Below are positions 35,787 through 46,056 of a DNA stretch of 64,000 bases, piece after piece. Position 1 is the first letter of the stretch; each line of letters begins with the position of its first letter. This stretch comes from Bathelium albidoporum. Lineage: Eukaryota; Ascomycota; Dothideomycetes; Trypetheliales; Trypetheliaceae. The notes beneath the pieces are model-generated. The model searched no databases. It was not told where the DNA came from and saw only the letters and a list, made by a program, of their open reading frames with translations. Position numbers and translations under genes: made by a program. The DNA lies in assembly GCA_021031095.1 (NCBI GenBank), contig JAGFVP010000022.1, positions 1 to 64,000 of the forward strand, in the 5' to 3' direction.

Positions 35787-36905
35787 ATGGCAGGCGAACT
35801 TGTCTTGATCACTGGCGCGACTGGCCATCTGGGATTCCGTACCCTCGTTCTTACTCTTGAAGCAGGCTACCGAGTGCGAGCGGCCATTCGAAGCAAATCC
35901 AAAGCGCAAGAGATCCTAGAAACCCCTTCAATCAAGCGCCTCAATCCCGGATCTAACCTCACCTTTGTCACGGTTCCGGATCTTACTAGTGATGGAGCTT
36001 ACGATGAAGCCGTAAAAGGTGTCAAATACATCATCCACCTTGCATCTCCCATCGCCAGTGGCAAGAATACCCAGCCAGACCAATATGAAAGCGTCTACAT
36101 TGCCCCCGCCGTCCACGGCACCCTCGGCATGCTCGAGTCTGCTCACCGCGCCGCTCCCACCGTCCGCCGCATCGTCATCACCTCCTCCGTCGTCTCCTTG
36201 CTCTCGCCGCAGGACATCTCCAGCGACGACAGCACCATCACCGCCACCTCGCGCGTCCGCCCCACCCCGCCGCTCCCCACCACCCCGGGCGCCGAGTTCA
36301 TCCCGTACGCCATCTCCAAGATCGCCGCGCTGAACGCCGCGGAAGACTGGATCCGGCAGCACGACGGCACCGCCGCCGCCGCGAGCGCGCGCTCCCGCTT
36401 CGACCTCGTCCACATCCACCCGTCCTTCGTGCTCGGCGCCAACGAGCTCGCCGCCACCGTCCGCGCCGTCCTCGGTGGCACGAATGCCACGGTGGCGACC
36501 CTTGCGCTCGGCTCCCGCAGCGGCGCGGATGTGCCGCGCCTGGGCGCCACCGTGCATCTGGACGACGTGGCGGAGGCGCATGTGGGCGCGCTGCGGCCGG
36601 AGGTGGCGGGGAACCAGAGCTTCGTCGTGTCGACGCCCGGCGGGATCAAGTGGCAGGATACGTTGGAGGTGGTGGAGAGGGTGTTTCCCGAGGCGGTGGC
36701 GGATGGGAGACTGCCGAATAATGGGGCACAGAAGACGTCAGGGTTTAAGGCGGACGTGGCAAAGACGGAGGAGGTGTTGGGGATCAGGTTTCGGGGGTTT
36801 GAGGAGCAGGTGAAGAGTGTGGTGGGGCAGCTGTTGGAGGTGGCAGGGCGTGAAGGCCAGAGGGAGGAGTTGGAGGGAGTGAAGAGGGAGTTTGCGAAAG
36901 CTTAA
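35787..36905 (+). CDS. NAD(P)-dependent extended SDR (dihydroflavonol-4-reductase/Gre2-like)
   Basis: A single exon gives 372 residues from the ATG at 35787. The N-terminal Rossmann motif is GATGHLG, followed by RVRAAIRS. A central IHLASPIASG and VITSSVVSL precede the catalytic YAISK, as in DFR/cinnamoyl-CoA reductase-like and Gre2-like reductases. Such enzymes reduce aldehydes or ketones with NADPH in the cytosol. The frame remains open upstream to 35667, but no ATG lies there in a better context. From about 36060 to 36900 the gene is strikingly GC-rich with G or C at nearly every third position, unlike its flanks. It is isolated from the PKS cluster and a role there is not supported. Confidence 0.88.
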   Translation: MAGELVLITGATGHLGFRTLVLTLEAGYRVRAAIRSKSKAQEILETPSIKRLNPGSNLTFVTVPDLTSDGAYDEAVKGVKYIIHLASPIASGKNTQPDQYESVYIAPAVHGTLGMLESAHRAAPTVRRIVITSSVVSLLSPQDISSDDSTITATSRVRPTPPLPTTPGAEFIPYAISKIAALNAAEDWIRQHDGTAAAASARSRFDLVHIHPSFVLGANELAATVRAVLGGTNATVATLALGSRSGADVPRLGATVHLDDVAEAHVGALRPEVAGNQSFVVSTPGGIKWQDTLEVVERVFPEAVADGRLPNNGAQKTSGFKADVAKTEEVLGIRFRGFEEQVKSVVGQLLEVAGREGQREELEGVKREFAKA

Positions 36906-37190
36906 GAGGCGAAAAAAGGTGGCGTCACGTTTTTGCGATTATTGTGTCGGGGGGATCCTCAACGAAAGTTTTGGATATTATAGACACGGAATCACCGATC
37001 AAGCATATTTTGATAAGGCCCAGCATTCAATTAGACTGGGGGTCTCCTCGAAAGTGTGGAGAGTGAATAGATTGTATACTAGAATTTTAAACCAAGTGCC
37101 CTTCACGTTCGCTGTCTGCTTCGTTCTGCTAGAAACACGTCAGCCAAATCGTTATTCGGGGTATTTGGTGCCAGACTTTCTGGGGGTCCC

Positions 37191-37688
37191 TCATATAAAC
37201 CCATCCTGTTCCAACAAAAGTAAAATACTGACCGTTTCCAGGTCAGACGAGCGAAGCTCATGCCGCGGTCCGCTCGTAGGCGACCACCACTGAGGGTGCA
37301 TCTGCCCTGAGAGCTGGCCTCGGTCGGAAATGGGGGAGCCATGGCGGCGGGCACGGCTGTGGTGAGGACGACGGTGGCGCGAGCGCCCTCTTGACCTCCA
37401 TTGTGGGAAGCGAAGAGGCTGTATGATGCGAATGTCACGTTAGAGATGTTATCATGATATTATGGCAAGAAATAAAAAAAGTTGACTTACGTTGAGGTTC
37501 GTGTCGATGAAGCCCTCGCACCAGAGGCACACTAAGGCAATAAAAGAGAGGAGGGAGTACAGGAAAAGCATTATAATTGCAGCGCCGGCCAGGTCGGAAT
37601 CGTACCAAGCAATTTTTTCGGAGGCAACTCGGGCTACCAGAAGGTGAGAACTGAATGCTGAAGGTGCTGCTGTACGCAGAGGTGCCAT
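37191..37688 (-). CDS. Hypothetical small membrane protein
   Basis: Two exons (37688-37491 and 37418-37191), joined at a GTAAGT donor in phase zero, give 141 residues. Residues about 33-56 form one strong membrane segment (AAIIMLFLYSLLSFIALVCLW), followed by CEGFIDTNLN. Exon 2 encodes an Arg/His/Pro-rich basic tail. I do not recognise the family. The clean hydrophobic helix and in-phase intron favour a real gene, but the tail composition is odd and the 3' splice choice is uncertain. It is followed, on the same strand, by nothing recognisable before the epimerase gene (opposite strand). Confidence 0.5.
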
Positions 37689-38146
37689 GGCTGTTTGGAA
37701 TCAGTCTTTGAAGATTGTTGAGAGAATGTGTGGAGGTGCGAAGTTTTGGTTTGAGATGCGGGGCGCAGAGAGAATTCAAGCAAGAAGTAAGCAGCTGGAC
37801 GCGTCGCGCGCGCGTTGAGGGGACCAGTGATTAAGATCAGGTTTTGTAGAGGAAAGTGAGTGGCTGCCTGACGTGTGTTCGCGGTAATATCTGTGAACCC
37901 GGAAGAAGAGAAGAGCACACTGCAACAAGGTCTGCCTATATCGTCTACAACAGACAATAATAACGCAAGCACAAACCATTGATTGGTTTGATGAGATGAT
38001 TGTTAAACATCACCTACTCAGCAAGACCGTAGAAGTGCATATGTACAAACCACATAGCGCCATTCGGATGCGTTCGTTGAGAACTCGTCAAGTGAAAGAA
38101 GCCGGCCACCATAACCAACCCTGTATGGTTTATCATGAAATCGATG

Positions 38147-39944
38147 TTAAGAAGATCTTTGCCATGGGAGGCTGAAAGTCCCAACCCAGTCTTCTACCTC
38201 TTTTCTCAAAGTAATGATTTCTGGGAAATTCTCTCCTTCGCCTAGGTATTCTTTAAACGCATTCACGCTTCCTGGATTCTTCCGGCCTGTTGATTCAGCC
38301 TGTTCCTTTGCCATCTTGTCGATTTTTTGAGTAATGACGACGGCATTGTGCACAATATCAGCCACGCGTCTGAAATCCTCTGGCTGAAACCCTCGCGTTG
38401 TCATGGCTGGTGTGCCCATGCGTAAACCGCCGGGCTTCATGGCTGACTTGTCCCCAGGTACTGTGTTCTTGTTGCTTGCTACACCGACCAACTCAAGGAC
38501 ACGCTCTACTCGCGCACCATCAACACTGCGGTCTTTGAGATCGATTAAGACCAGGTGGTTGTCGGTGCCACCACTGACGACGTTGTAGCCGAGTCCGCCG
38601 TCAGGCTTGGAGTCACCGAGTCTCCCTGCAAGAGCCCTTGCATTTGCCAGAATTGTCTGTTGGTATTCTTTGAACTCTGCTGTTTGAGCTTGCTGTAAGG
38701 CTACGGCTAAAGCGGTGATTGTATGATTATGTGGCCCACCCTGGTGTCCTGGAAAGACAGATGCATTGATCGGCCCCTCAAGATCGTATTTCTCCTCCAC
38801 ACCTTTTTTGTCAGTCCGCCTTATACCCTTGCGGTAGAAGATCATAGCTCCGCGAGGGCCTCGCAAAGACTTGTGCGTGGTAGTTGTCACGACATCTGAA
38901 AAAGGAAATGGAGACGGAATGACCTTGCCAGCAACCAGCCCAGAAATATGGGCCATATCACTCAGAAGGTAGGCTCCGACATTCTCGCAAATTTTCCGCA
39001 TCCGCTCATACTCAATCAAGCGACTGTATGCCGATGTTCCTGCTATTATCAATCTCGGTCTGTACAGCATAGCCAACTCCTCAAGCTTTTCATAGTCGAT
39101 AAGGCCCGTCTTCTCATCTAATCGGTATGGAAGTGTTTCAAAGTATTTTGATATTGCCGATATTTTCTTGGTAGGGGTTTGATAGCCATGCGAAAGATGA
39201 CCGCCATGAGGGAGGTCCAGACCCATGATTCGGTCATGAGAGTTGAGTAGGGCGGAGTAAGCATATAGGTTTGCAGGAGACCCGGATAAAGCTGTGGAGC
39301 TTTGTGTGAGCAAAGGCTCTTTGGGTGAGACTGTCAATACCCACGTTGAACGTTGACACCCCATTCTTCCGGCTGCAGCCCAAAGGTCTGAAGTGCTCGT
39401 TGTTGACACAGCGTCTCTGCTTCGTCGATGTGTTCGTTGCCTCCATAATACCTTGCACCAGGGTAACCTTCGGAGTACTTGTCTGCATGGGCTCTGCTTA
39501 GTGCACACGCTGCCCTCGAGGTTTACGGCAGTGGCTTACTTTGCATGACACTGCCCAAGGCATCAAGCACAGCTCTGGAGGTGAAGTTTTCGGATGGTAT
39601 GAGGTTTATAAAGTGCTTTTGCCTCCGCTCTTCCTACGTCGTGTGGCCACCCGTCAGTGATTGCAAAATGGTGAGATTATATGTGATTACTTTTCTGATG
39701 ATGTCGAACACGGTAGGATCAGCTTCCTCAAGCTGTGCGGATAGAAGCTATATATTGAGTCAGTGTATACACACATCATTAGAGAGTGTGCAAAATGAAA
39801 TACCTTGATCTGACCATCAATTGACATAGAGGCCATGCCTCGCGCTGGCGTGACATAGCCGGAATTAATACCTTTTGCATTAATAGGCCTTCTCAAGCTT
39901 TGCGTAACAAGGCCAGGAGAAGGCCTCCATCTCAGGAGCACCAT
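38147..39944 (-). CDS. Serine hydroxymethyltransferase, probably mitochondrial
   Basis: Five exons (39944-39804, 39747-39691, 39633-39540, 39482-39345, 39291-38147) join in phase to give 524 residues. The enzyme interconverts serine and glycine, passing a one-carbon unit to tetrahydrofolate with PLP. Signatures: NLIPSENFTS, KYSEGYPGARYYGGNE, VQPLSGSPAN (rebuilt across intron 4), DMAHISGLVAG and the PLP-lysine context TTTTHKSLRGPRG. Residues 1-45 are Arg-rich and nearly free of acids (LVTQSLRRP, PARGMAS), consistent with a mitochondrial presequence. It is a complete, apparently functional gene. Direct repeats lie in its upstream region. Confidence 0.95.
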
Positions 39945-40630
39945 AGTACCACCGTTGGTTGGCGGGTAACGAATTGTCGGCTTTGGTAGTGGGGGGAATC
40001 AAATTGCTGTAAGCCCAGGCCACTGGAAGGAGGGATGGTGGAGAAAAATTTGGCGCTAACGGAGGGCTTTGAGACGATCGGTTCATACGGCGCATCTTGT
40101 TAGCTGACAAGCGGATCAGATCAAGGAAACCCTCGTTCAAGAAGTCTGGAGCTAAATATCACTTGTTCTTTTGAATCAAAGTAAAAAGCCAACAAGACGG
40201 CTTTATTTAATTGAAGGTCTCCGTGATTTGGGTCCAGATTTATAGCCTGCGTTGAATTTTGGCACGACATCAGGATTTGAGAAAAGATAGAGATATCTGT
40301 ATTCCTTGGCTGATCAGATTGAGGAGGCCCTCTTTCAAGCATTTTCCAAATCAAAATAGACAGCCAATAGCATGACTTCAATTTGAATGGAGGCCTCCAC
40401 CACTTGGATTCAGACTTATATCTTGTGTTGAGTTTTGCCGCATAATTCTTTTTATGGGTCACAAATCTACTAACTTCATTACCAACGTCACCCTAAATTC
40501 AGTGAAAGAGTTGCTTTGGGCACTGCGAGTGATCATTTATCTCTACGATATGGAATTGAAACAGCAAGCAAGCTAATGAAAGCAATTTAATTTACAAATC
40601 ACGATCTCACGTGTGACATGTCGATTGTAG
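39945..40630. other. SHMT upstream region with direct repeats
   Basis: This 0.7 kb AT-rich stretch lies between the SHMT start and the 3' end of the 2EXR gene. It contains two diverged direct repeats of about 130-160 nt (see separate entry). A 113-codon minus-strand frame at 40121-40462 runs through both copies and shows the duplication as repeated peptide blocks, but nothing identifies it as a protein. Confidence 0.5.
40114..40445. repeat. Diverged direct repeat pair
   Basis: Copy A (40114 to about 40272) and copy B (40312 to about 40445) share blocks such as GATCAGAT(C/T)(A/G)AGGA, CCTC(G/T)TTCAAG, (A/C)AATCAAA(G/A)TA, AGCCAA(C/T)A and TTGA(A/G)TTTTG. Copy A carries about 25 extra bases. 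By eye the identity of aligned parts is around three quarters. Confidence 0.6.
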
Positions 40631-41910
40631 CTAGTTCCTCGTCATCTCCTCGTATAGATCCTGCTTAACCGAATCCTGTTGCTTGCTAGGGAAACGGTGC
40701 AACAACCAGATTGACTGGTTCAGTTCGAAGCTCGGATGAAGCTCGAACCTCACCTTGTCTGCCTTCACCCTCTTGATCGTGTCCAGGAAATAGCGATCCA
40801 GCTGCTTCAAATCCTTCCTGCCCAGGAAATAGATATACAAATCGCGGAGTTTTGCATTGCGCGCCAAGTTGCGGAGACAGCTGAGGAGAAAGTCGTCGTG
40901 AACGAAGCGGCGTTCCTCTGCAGTACTACATCTGAGTGCGGATGGCATAGCGTCCTCGAAAAGAATGCCAAGGTCGCGAATCAGGCCCACATTCTCCTCG
41001 CCAATCTGACGGAGGAAGCGGAGGAAATCTGTGTAGCCAATCTCTGCTTCTCCAGCAACAAATGGCCGCGATCGCATTGCATTGCGACGGACGACAAGGA
41101 ATGTATTCTTAGAGTACAGGTAAGGGCGAGCTTCACGATAGATCTGGGAACAGGTAGCAAGTAGTTGACTGGAGCGGCAAAAATTGCCACACTTCAAGAA
41201 GTCCAGCGGTTCTGTAGTGACTAGCAGCGCGTGATAAATCTGGTTGCGTATTTCGGGTGCCAAAGAGAGGAATCCTCGCTTCGTCTCGTCATAGGTACTC
41301 GGCGACGCGGAAGAAGCTCGTGTTGAAGCCAAGGGAGCGCTATTGTAAAACTGAGGACCTGCACGCTGACCAAGCAGGGAATTGAGGTCAAGCTGCAGCT
41401 GTATTGGTCCCTTGTGATTCGGTGCAACGTTGATACTGAGATTGATAGGTGGAAGGGTCGTCGATGGCGCCTGAGGTTCAGGACTCGGGTATGGAGTTGA
41501 CTCGGCTATCGCAAAAAGCGATGGAGATATCGGTGGTGTCGGTGTCGGAGTTGGGTCACGGCGCTGTCTCTTGGTTCGTTTGAAGATGCTTTGTTGACAT
41601 CAGTATATCTTGCGTTCACAATGTCGAAGCGCAATCAGAAGAGGGCATTCGTGACTTACTTGGGAGCAAGATCGATATCGTCATCATCAGTTCCGTCTGA
41701 TTCGGAGCTCTGCTTGATCACTGATTCCTTTTCATCTTCGTCGCTTGGAGCCGAGAGAGAGTCCCAGTCAATAAAATCAGACTCTACAGATCTTTTGCCC
41801 GCACTCTTCCTGATGGGTCTTCCGGTCGTCGGGTTCCGCACAACACCTACGTTGCCCGAATCCAGTTCCACACTGGGTGATTGAGAAGCTGAGCGCTTGA
41901 TAGGAGCCAT
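40631..41910 (-). CDS. 2EXR domain-containing protein
   Basis: Two exons (41910-41660 and 41588-40631) give 402 residues. The N-terminal 180 residues are low-complexity: basic and Ser-rich at first, then acidic (SDGTDDDDID), then Pro-rich (TPTPTPPISPS). The 2EXR core follows at about residue 190: FLSLAPEIRNQIYHALL, then LLATCSQIYREARPYLYSKN. This fungal family is common, F-box-like in pattern and of unknown biochemical role; an adaptor function is often suggested but not shown. The first exon was included because its GTAAGT donor joins exon 2 in phase and supplies the only good ATG. Confidence 0.85.
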
Positions 41911-42002
41911 ATCGCAGCTGGAGTCGTGGTTAGGTGGGCCGAAGTGCTACTGAAGTGTCAGCATGTTGGACGACGAGATTCCAAACAGGGTAGCTTCCAG
42001 TC

Positions 42003-42317
42003 ATGGGCACCAAGCTAGTCGATGAAGCGAGACTAGCGCTTGCAGAGGGCAGTGAAGATGAGGCAGTCACTGCATCCCGACCGCGGCTTGATGGTAAGCG
42101 AGATGATGTCTCGCGGTCAAGACTGTCTCCACAGTGCCCCCGCAAGACCAAGGGCTGGGCCCCGGGAGAGCGCGTCCCAGGCCCAATCCGACCCATGTCA
42201 ATCACCCGTTCTTTGGCGAGAGCTGCGATGGATGAGATGCTAAGTGAAGACCGCTACGTGGAAGAAGCCAGAGATGTGTATAAGAAACCGTCCGAATTTG
42301 TCAATATACCCACCTGA
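42003..42317 (+). CDS. Hypothetical small protein
   Basis: A 104-residue frame begins at ATG 42003, divergent from and 92 nt away from the 2EXR gene. It is highly charged, with no membrane segment; its C-terminal half (ARAAMDEMLSEDRYVEEARD) could be helical. No family was recognised. A short divergent spacer is compatible with a bidirectional promoter, but chance is possible. Confidence 0.3.
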   Translation: MGTKLVDEARLALAEGSEDEAVTASRPRLDGKRDDVSRSRLSPQCPRKTKGWAPGERVPGPIRPMSITRSLARAAMDEMLSEDRYVEEARDVYKKPSEFVNIPT

Positions 42318-43701
42318 AGAGGATTTGAGGATAACTTAGCATGCACCTTTTGGTAGGCAGATGCGAGGATTGAAAGGTGAATGGAAAGTGGGGGCGTGTA
42401 TAAGGTAGCGAGCAAGATCGTTACTTCCTTACCTGGCGGGCTGGACCACGGAAATCACTTTTGACACTCTCTTCACTTTGGCACATACGTGCAGATGGTC
42501 AGCATTGCGCTTCGCTGCTCGATGGTCAGACTCAGGAGCGATAGCATCCGGTACTTTGGGATGGCAGCTGGTCCGTTGGATATTCCGCCTGAACCAACCA
42601 AGAAACCAGACCGATTTCATGGGATAGCTGTGATTCACCCTGCTCCCTTTGCGACGATGGAACTAATAGATCACATGGTCTCTCGCCAGCACCGACGCCT
42701 GTCTTCTGTGATGGCTTGTACAGTATGAAAGTCCATTTCAGAATTTGTCTCGCGTGAGGTCTCAGCGGGTGACGAAAGTTCAAGCCAATATTAGTTAAAA
42801 TTCTTGAGGTAATAGCCATTTTCTATGCCAAAGTGCGGAGATTGGGTTAAGTTATCGAGTTAATCAGTTTTTCGGCCGAAGCGCCTTATTCTGTTGGGGC
42901 GCTCCCTAATAAGCCAACCTTCAGCGTGGGACAAACTTTTGGAATGGACCTCCGTATACACAGGGAAATTATGCATGTAACACAAGATTGTTGTCTTTCT
43001 TGCTTTTTCCACTCCCCTTCGACGAAGGTTTATTGTTCAGGCTATTGAGGCAAGCTTTGGTTCTTGGGAGTGATACTATCGTCGGTGTTCCCACATCGGC
43101 TGCGCGATGCTCGACATATCCAGATAGGTGTTCGTCTCGATGTCGTGGCTGGGTCTCATCTCACTGTACTCATGTAAAGATGGCACAAATAGATATTACG
43201 GATCTCATATTAGGTATGCATCTCAATGTAAAGTAAGGTAGTATATAATCAATCAATCGATATCTGCCATTGGCGATTTCAACAAAAATAGGTACACAAT
43301 AATCCAATCAGAAAATCTCAAATTGTTCCTCCGAAGGTGGTGAAGAGGGCCCAAAACATGTCACCAGCACCCACGCTGCGAGCTTGCGCACAGCAAGCGA
43401 GAGTGTAACTGTCGCAGAAGCCAGCTCATCATCTTGGATTTAGTTGTGTAAGGAAAGGAAAAGAAGATGAGGTCAAGTCCGAGGGGTAAATCCCAGAAAG
43501 CTAGCCTCAATCTTGCCTAGAGCCGTTGCAAGCTGCGCCGTAGTGTCATATCCCCACGGTCGAAGATGCGCCACATACGCAAATTTATTAGTAGGCAGCA
43601 TATTACCTACCTAGATACGTAGAAGTAAGTGATTGTTTCATTATTACTACGCCTAGCGTAGCTGTTTGAGTACCTATTTGAGCAGCTGTTGAATCGACTG
43701 T
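42318..43701. other. 1.4 kb gene-poor region
   Basis: No gene was recognised. Short frames on both strands near 42430-42820 overlap each other and lack features. The right end adjoins the P450 pseudogene. Confidence 0.5.
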
Positions 43702-45370
43702 CTAAAACATTTCTTCTAACACTCTGGTAAGTGCAAACCCAGCGCAACGGCCATCATAGGTATTTGATCGAGCCTCCCGCTTCATTGGCATTTCGCCAAA
43801 CTCGATATCGTAATGTACCGCCGCACGGGCGAGTGCTTGCTTGAGTATTTGTGCAACGAACGACCATCCAGGACACACATATCTATCATATTCGACAGAC
43901 ACAAATCGTTTCTCTCGGTCACTTGCCGCTTTGTCCTCTCCTCTTCCCCTTCCTCCTCCACCATACCCTCGAACTTGCGCGAGAAGCGGAACGCATCGAA
44001 GCGAAGCGAGTTTGCGTAGTCGGCGGTATCAATATGTATTGGCTGGGCAGGGAAGATGAAGCGCATATGAGTTAGGATTTGTATACCGTTACCGAGGTCA
44101 CAGGCTTGGAAATGACGTCTTGGAGAAGAGCGGTGAGGCAAACATCAGGAATGCGCGTGGACTCGCGGATAATAGAACTGACGCGGTAGGGACGGTTTAC
44201 TGCTTCCTTGGTTGATAACCCACAAAATTGCATCATTACGAGTTTGCACTCAGCTCGCAGGCCGCTGACGAACTCATCCTTGGAAGGACCACTAATCAGA
44301 TGAAACAGGGTGTAGGTGAAGACGTCGCGGACAGCAGAAACAAACATTATCTGGAGGGCTAAGAGCCGCATAGCTATCTTCATGGGGTCCATTTGCTCCG
44401 GGCATGCTTTATCGCTCTTCGTAAGCATCTACTGGAGGAAATCGTTCTGTGAAGATGAGTGGTAAGTGAGAGAGTGTGGAAAAAGAAAAGGTAGTAGAAA
44501 AAATAAAGTTTTTGCCAGCCAGCATATCATCCCCCTTCCTCGCCTTCTTTCACTTTTGTATTCCCTCCTCAACATATGGCACCAGGATTTTCTCGCATCG
44601 AACCTGATAGTACTGGGCTCGTATTATTACCAGTGGCCCGCACATAGACCTCACCAACGATGGCAGGCAACTACTAATGGCATTGCCCGCAAAACAAGAA
44701 GTTGGCATACAGCCGTAATTGCTCCAGTAAACTGTCGTTGCAGCAAAGAGGTAGTCCGATTAAGACGCGCAGGCTTATCTATGTGATGACATGCTCACAA
44801 GCATTCCAGCCGTTGACACTTGTCCACTTCTCCACAGAACCCCTGCGCTTTTTGAGCCACCGCGACAGCTGAAGCTGACGTCGTCCTCAGACGGTGACAT
44901 CCTTCTTGGTCGGGCTCTTACACACCGAAGTATGTCGAAGTGTATGACGTTCTTCTACACGTCGCGGTCGGCTATCATGTATTGCAGCTGAATGATATCG
45001 GGCAGGAAGCCGAAGCCTGTCATCTCGCCGTCAAACCAATGAACCAGGTGCGGCAGCGACGACAGCATCGCGACGATTGCGCTACTAGTCTACATGGCGG
45101 AGAGGGCAAAGGGGCGGTCCCGCACTCCACAGAGTCCGCGATAGCCCTCGTGGTGCATTGCACTATTGGTGCGATGGAACCAACGACAGTGCAGGTCCAA
45201 GAGAAGATATCATGGGACTGCACACAAATCACCTGAAGCTTGGCTTATAGCTTGGCCTAAGCTCCAGACTGAAACAATGCAATGAAGATACGATGGACCA
45301 AAAGCACAGCGGCAGCGGTCAAGCACGCAGGGAAGGTCAAAATGTCCAGAACATGGTAAATGTATGTTAC
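43702..45370 (-). pseudogene. Cytochrome P450 pseudogene
   Basis: P450 pieces lie in the expected order on the minus strand but in different frames. A membrane-anchor-like segment (LTFPACLTAAAVLLVHRIF) is at about 45265-45365, then a stretch with NVIHFDIL near 44920-44990 between stops. RVLIGLPLCCND, a typical mid-region motif, lies near 44715-44765. The K-helix (ESTR) is in the frame ending at 44072, then PAQPIH and FDAFRFSR, then a haem-loop relic YVCPGWSF near 43850. At least two frameshifts (near 44085 and 43900) and several stops interrupt it, and the haem loop has lost both glycines that precede the Cys (E and D instead). It resembles fungal ent-kaurene-oxidase-like P450s. It cannot make a working enzyme. 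Confidence 0.82.
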
Positions 45371-46056
45371 GCGCCTTGTAAACAAGTGACAAGGGCGGCC
45401 GAGCTGCCAAATCTTTCGGCAATCCATTTCAAGTATTCTCCAACGCTTGTCGCTATCAAATAATCACTATCAAATTGCGCCTTGGGGTTTTTTGCATTGT
45501 CCGATGCCCGAGGCCGAAGCTGGGGCCGAGAGCTGACTGAGTCCGCGGCTGCCCAGACCGATATGCAAAGTGCTTTTACTCTCAATGAAAGCCAAGCGTC
45601 GCCTGCAGTATGGACTCCGCACTCACGGTCGAATTGGGGTTGCTGATGTTCAGTATTACCGCGCAGATCGGCGGAATGAACAAGCCACCAACTTCGAAGA
45701 TGCCTCGCCACTTTGCACCTGGAATTATCTCAAGGATGACATGCATTTGGCGGAACAATGGCTTTCCAATACGCACCACTTGCTCCAGTCTTGGCATCCT
45801 CAGGTTTGTGCTCAAGCTGACCTCATCCTGCGACCTGTCGGTGTGTCAGATGCGCTGCAAGTCGCCTGCTGTCTCGCTTCCAATCGTTGTCTTATGCAGT
45901 CATGTACACTATCAATATATCAAGCTGTGATGGAGTACGGGTAAAAAACCTTGTAATAAACAGTACGCAGGTCGGGCGATACAGAATTCCTGTCCGAAAC
46001 ATCTGAAAACGCAAAGTCATAATCGACACAATCATTCACTTTACTGCGAAGTCAAT
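45371..46056. other. Spacer between P450 relic and O-methyltransferase
   Basis: This 0.7 kb stretch has overlapping frames on both strands: plus 45570-45944 (124 codons, with an internal ATG at 45585), minus 45582-45815 and minus 45367-45711. None has a recognised domain. It should include the methyltransferase promoter and may include more coding debris. Confidence 0.4.

Noticed and set aside
35928..36581. 217-codon minus-strand open frame
   Set aside because: It is the antisense of the GC-rich part of the epimerase-like gene; its Gly/Ala/Arg-rich composition follows from third-position GC.
39291..39345. Apparent frameshift in SHMT
   Set aside because: A 53-nt intron (39292-39344) joins the two frames and rebuilds the conserved VQPLSGSPAN motif.
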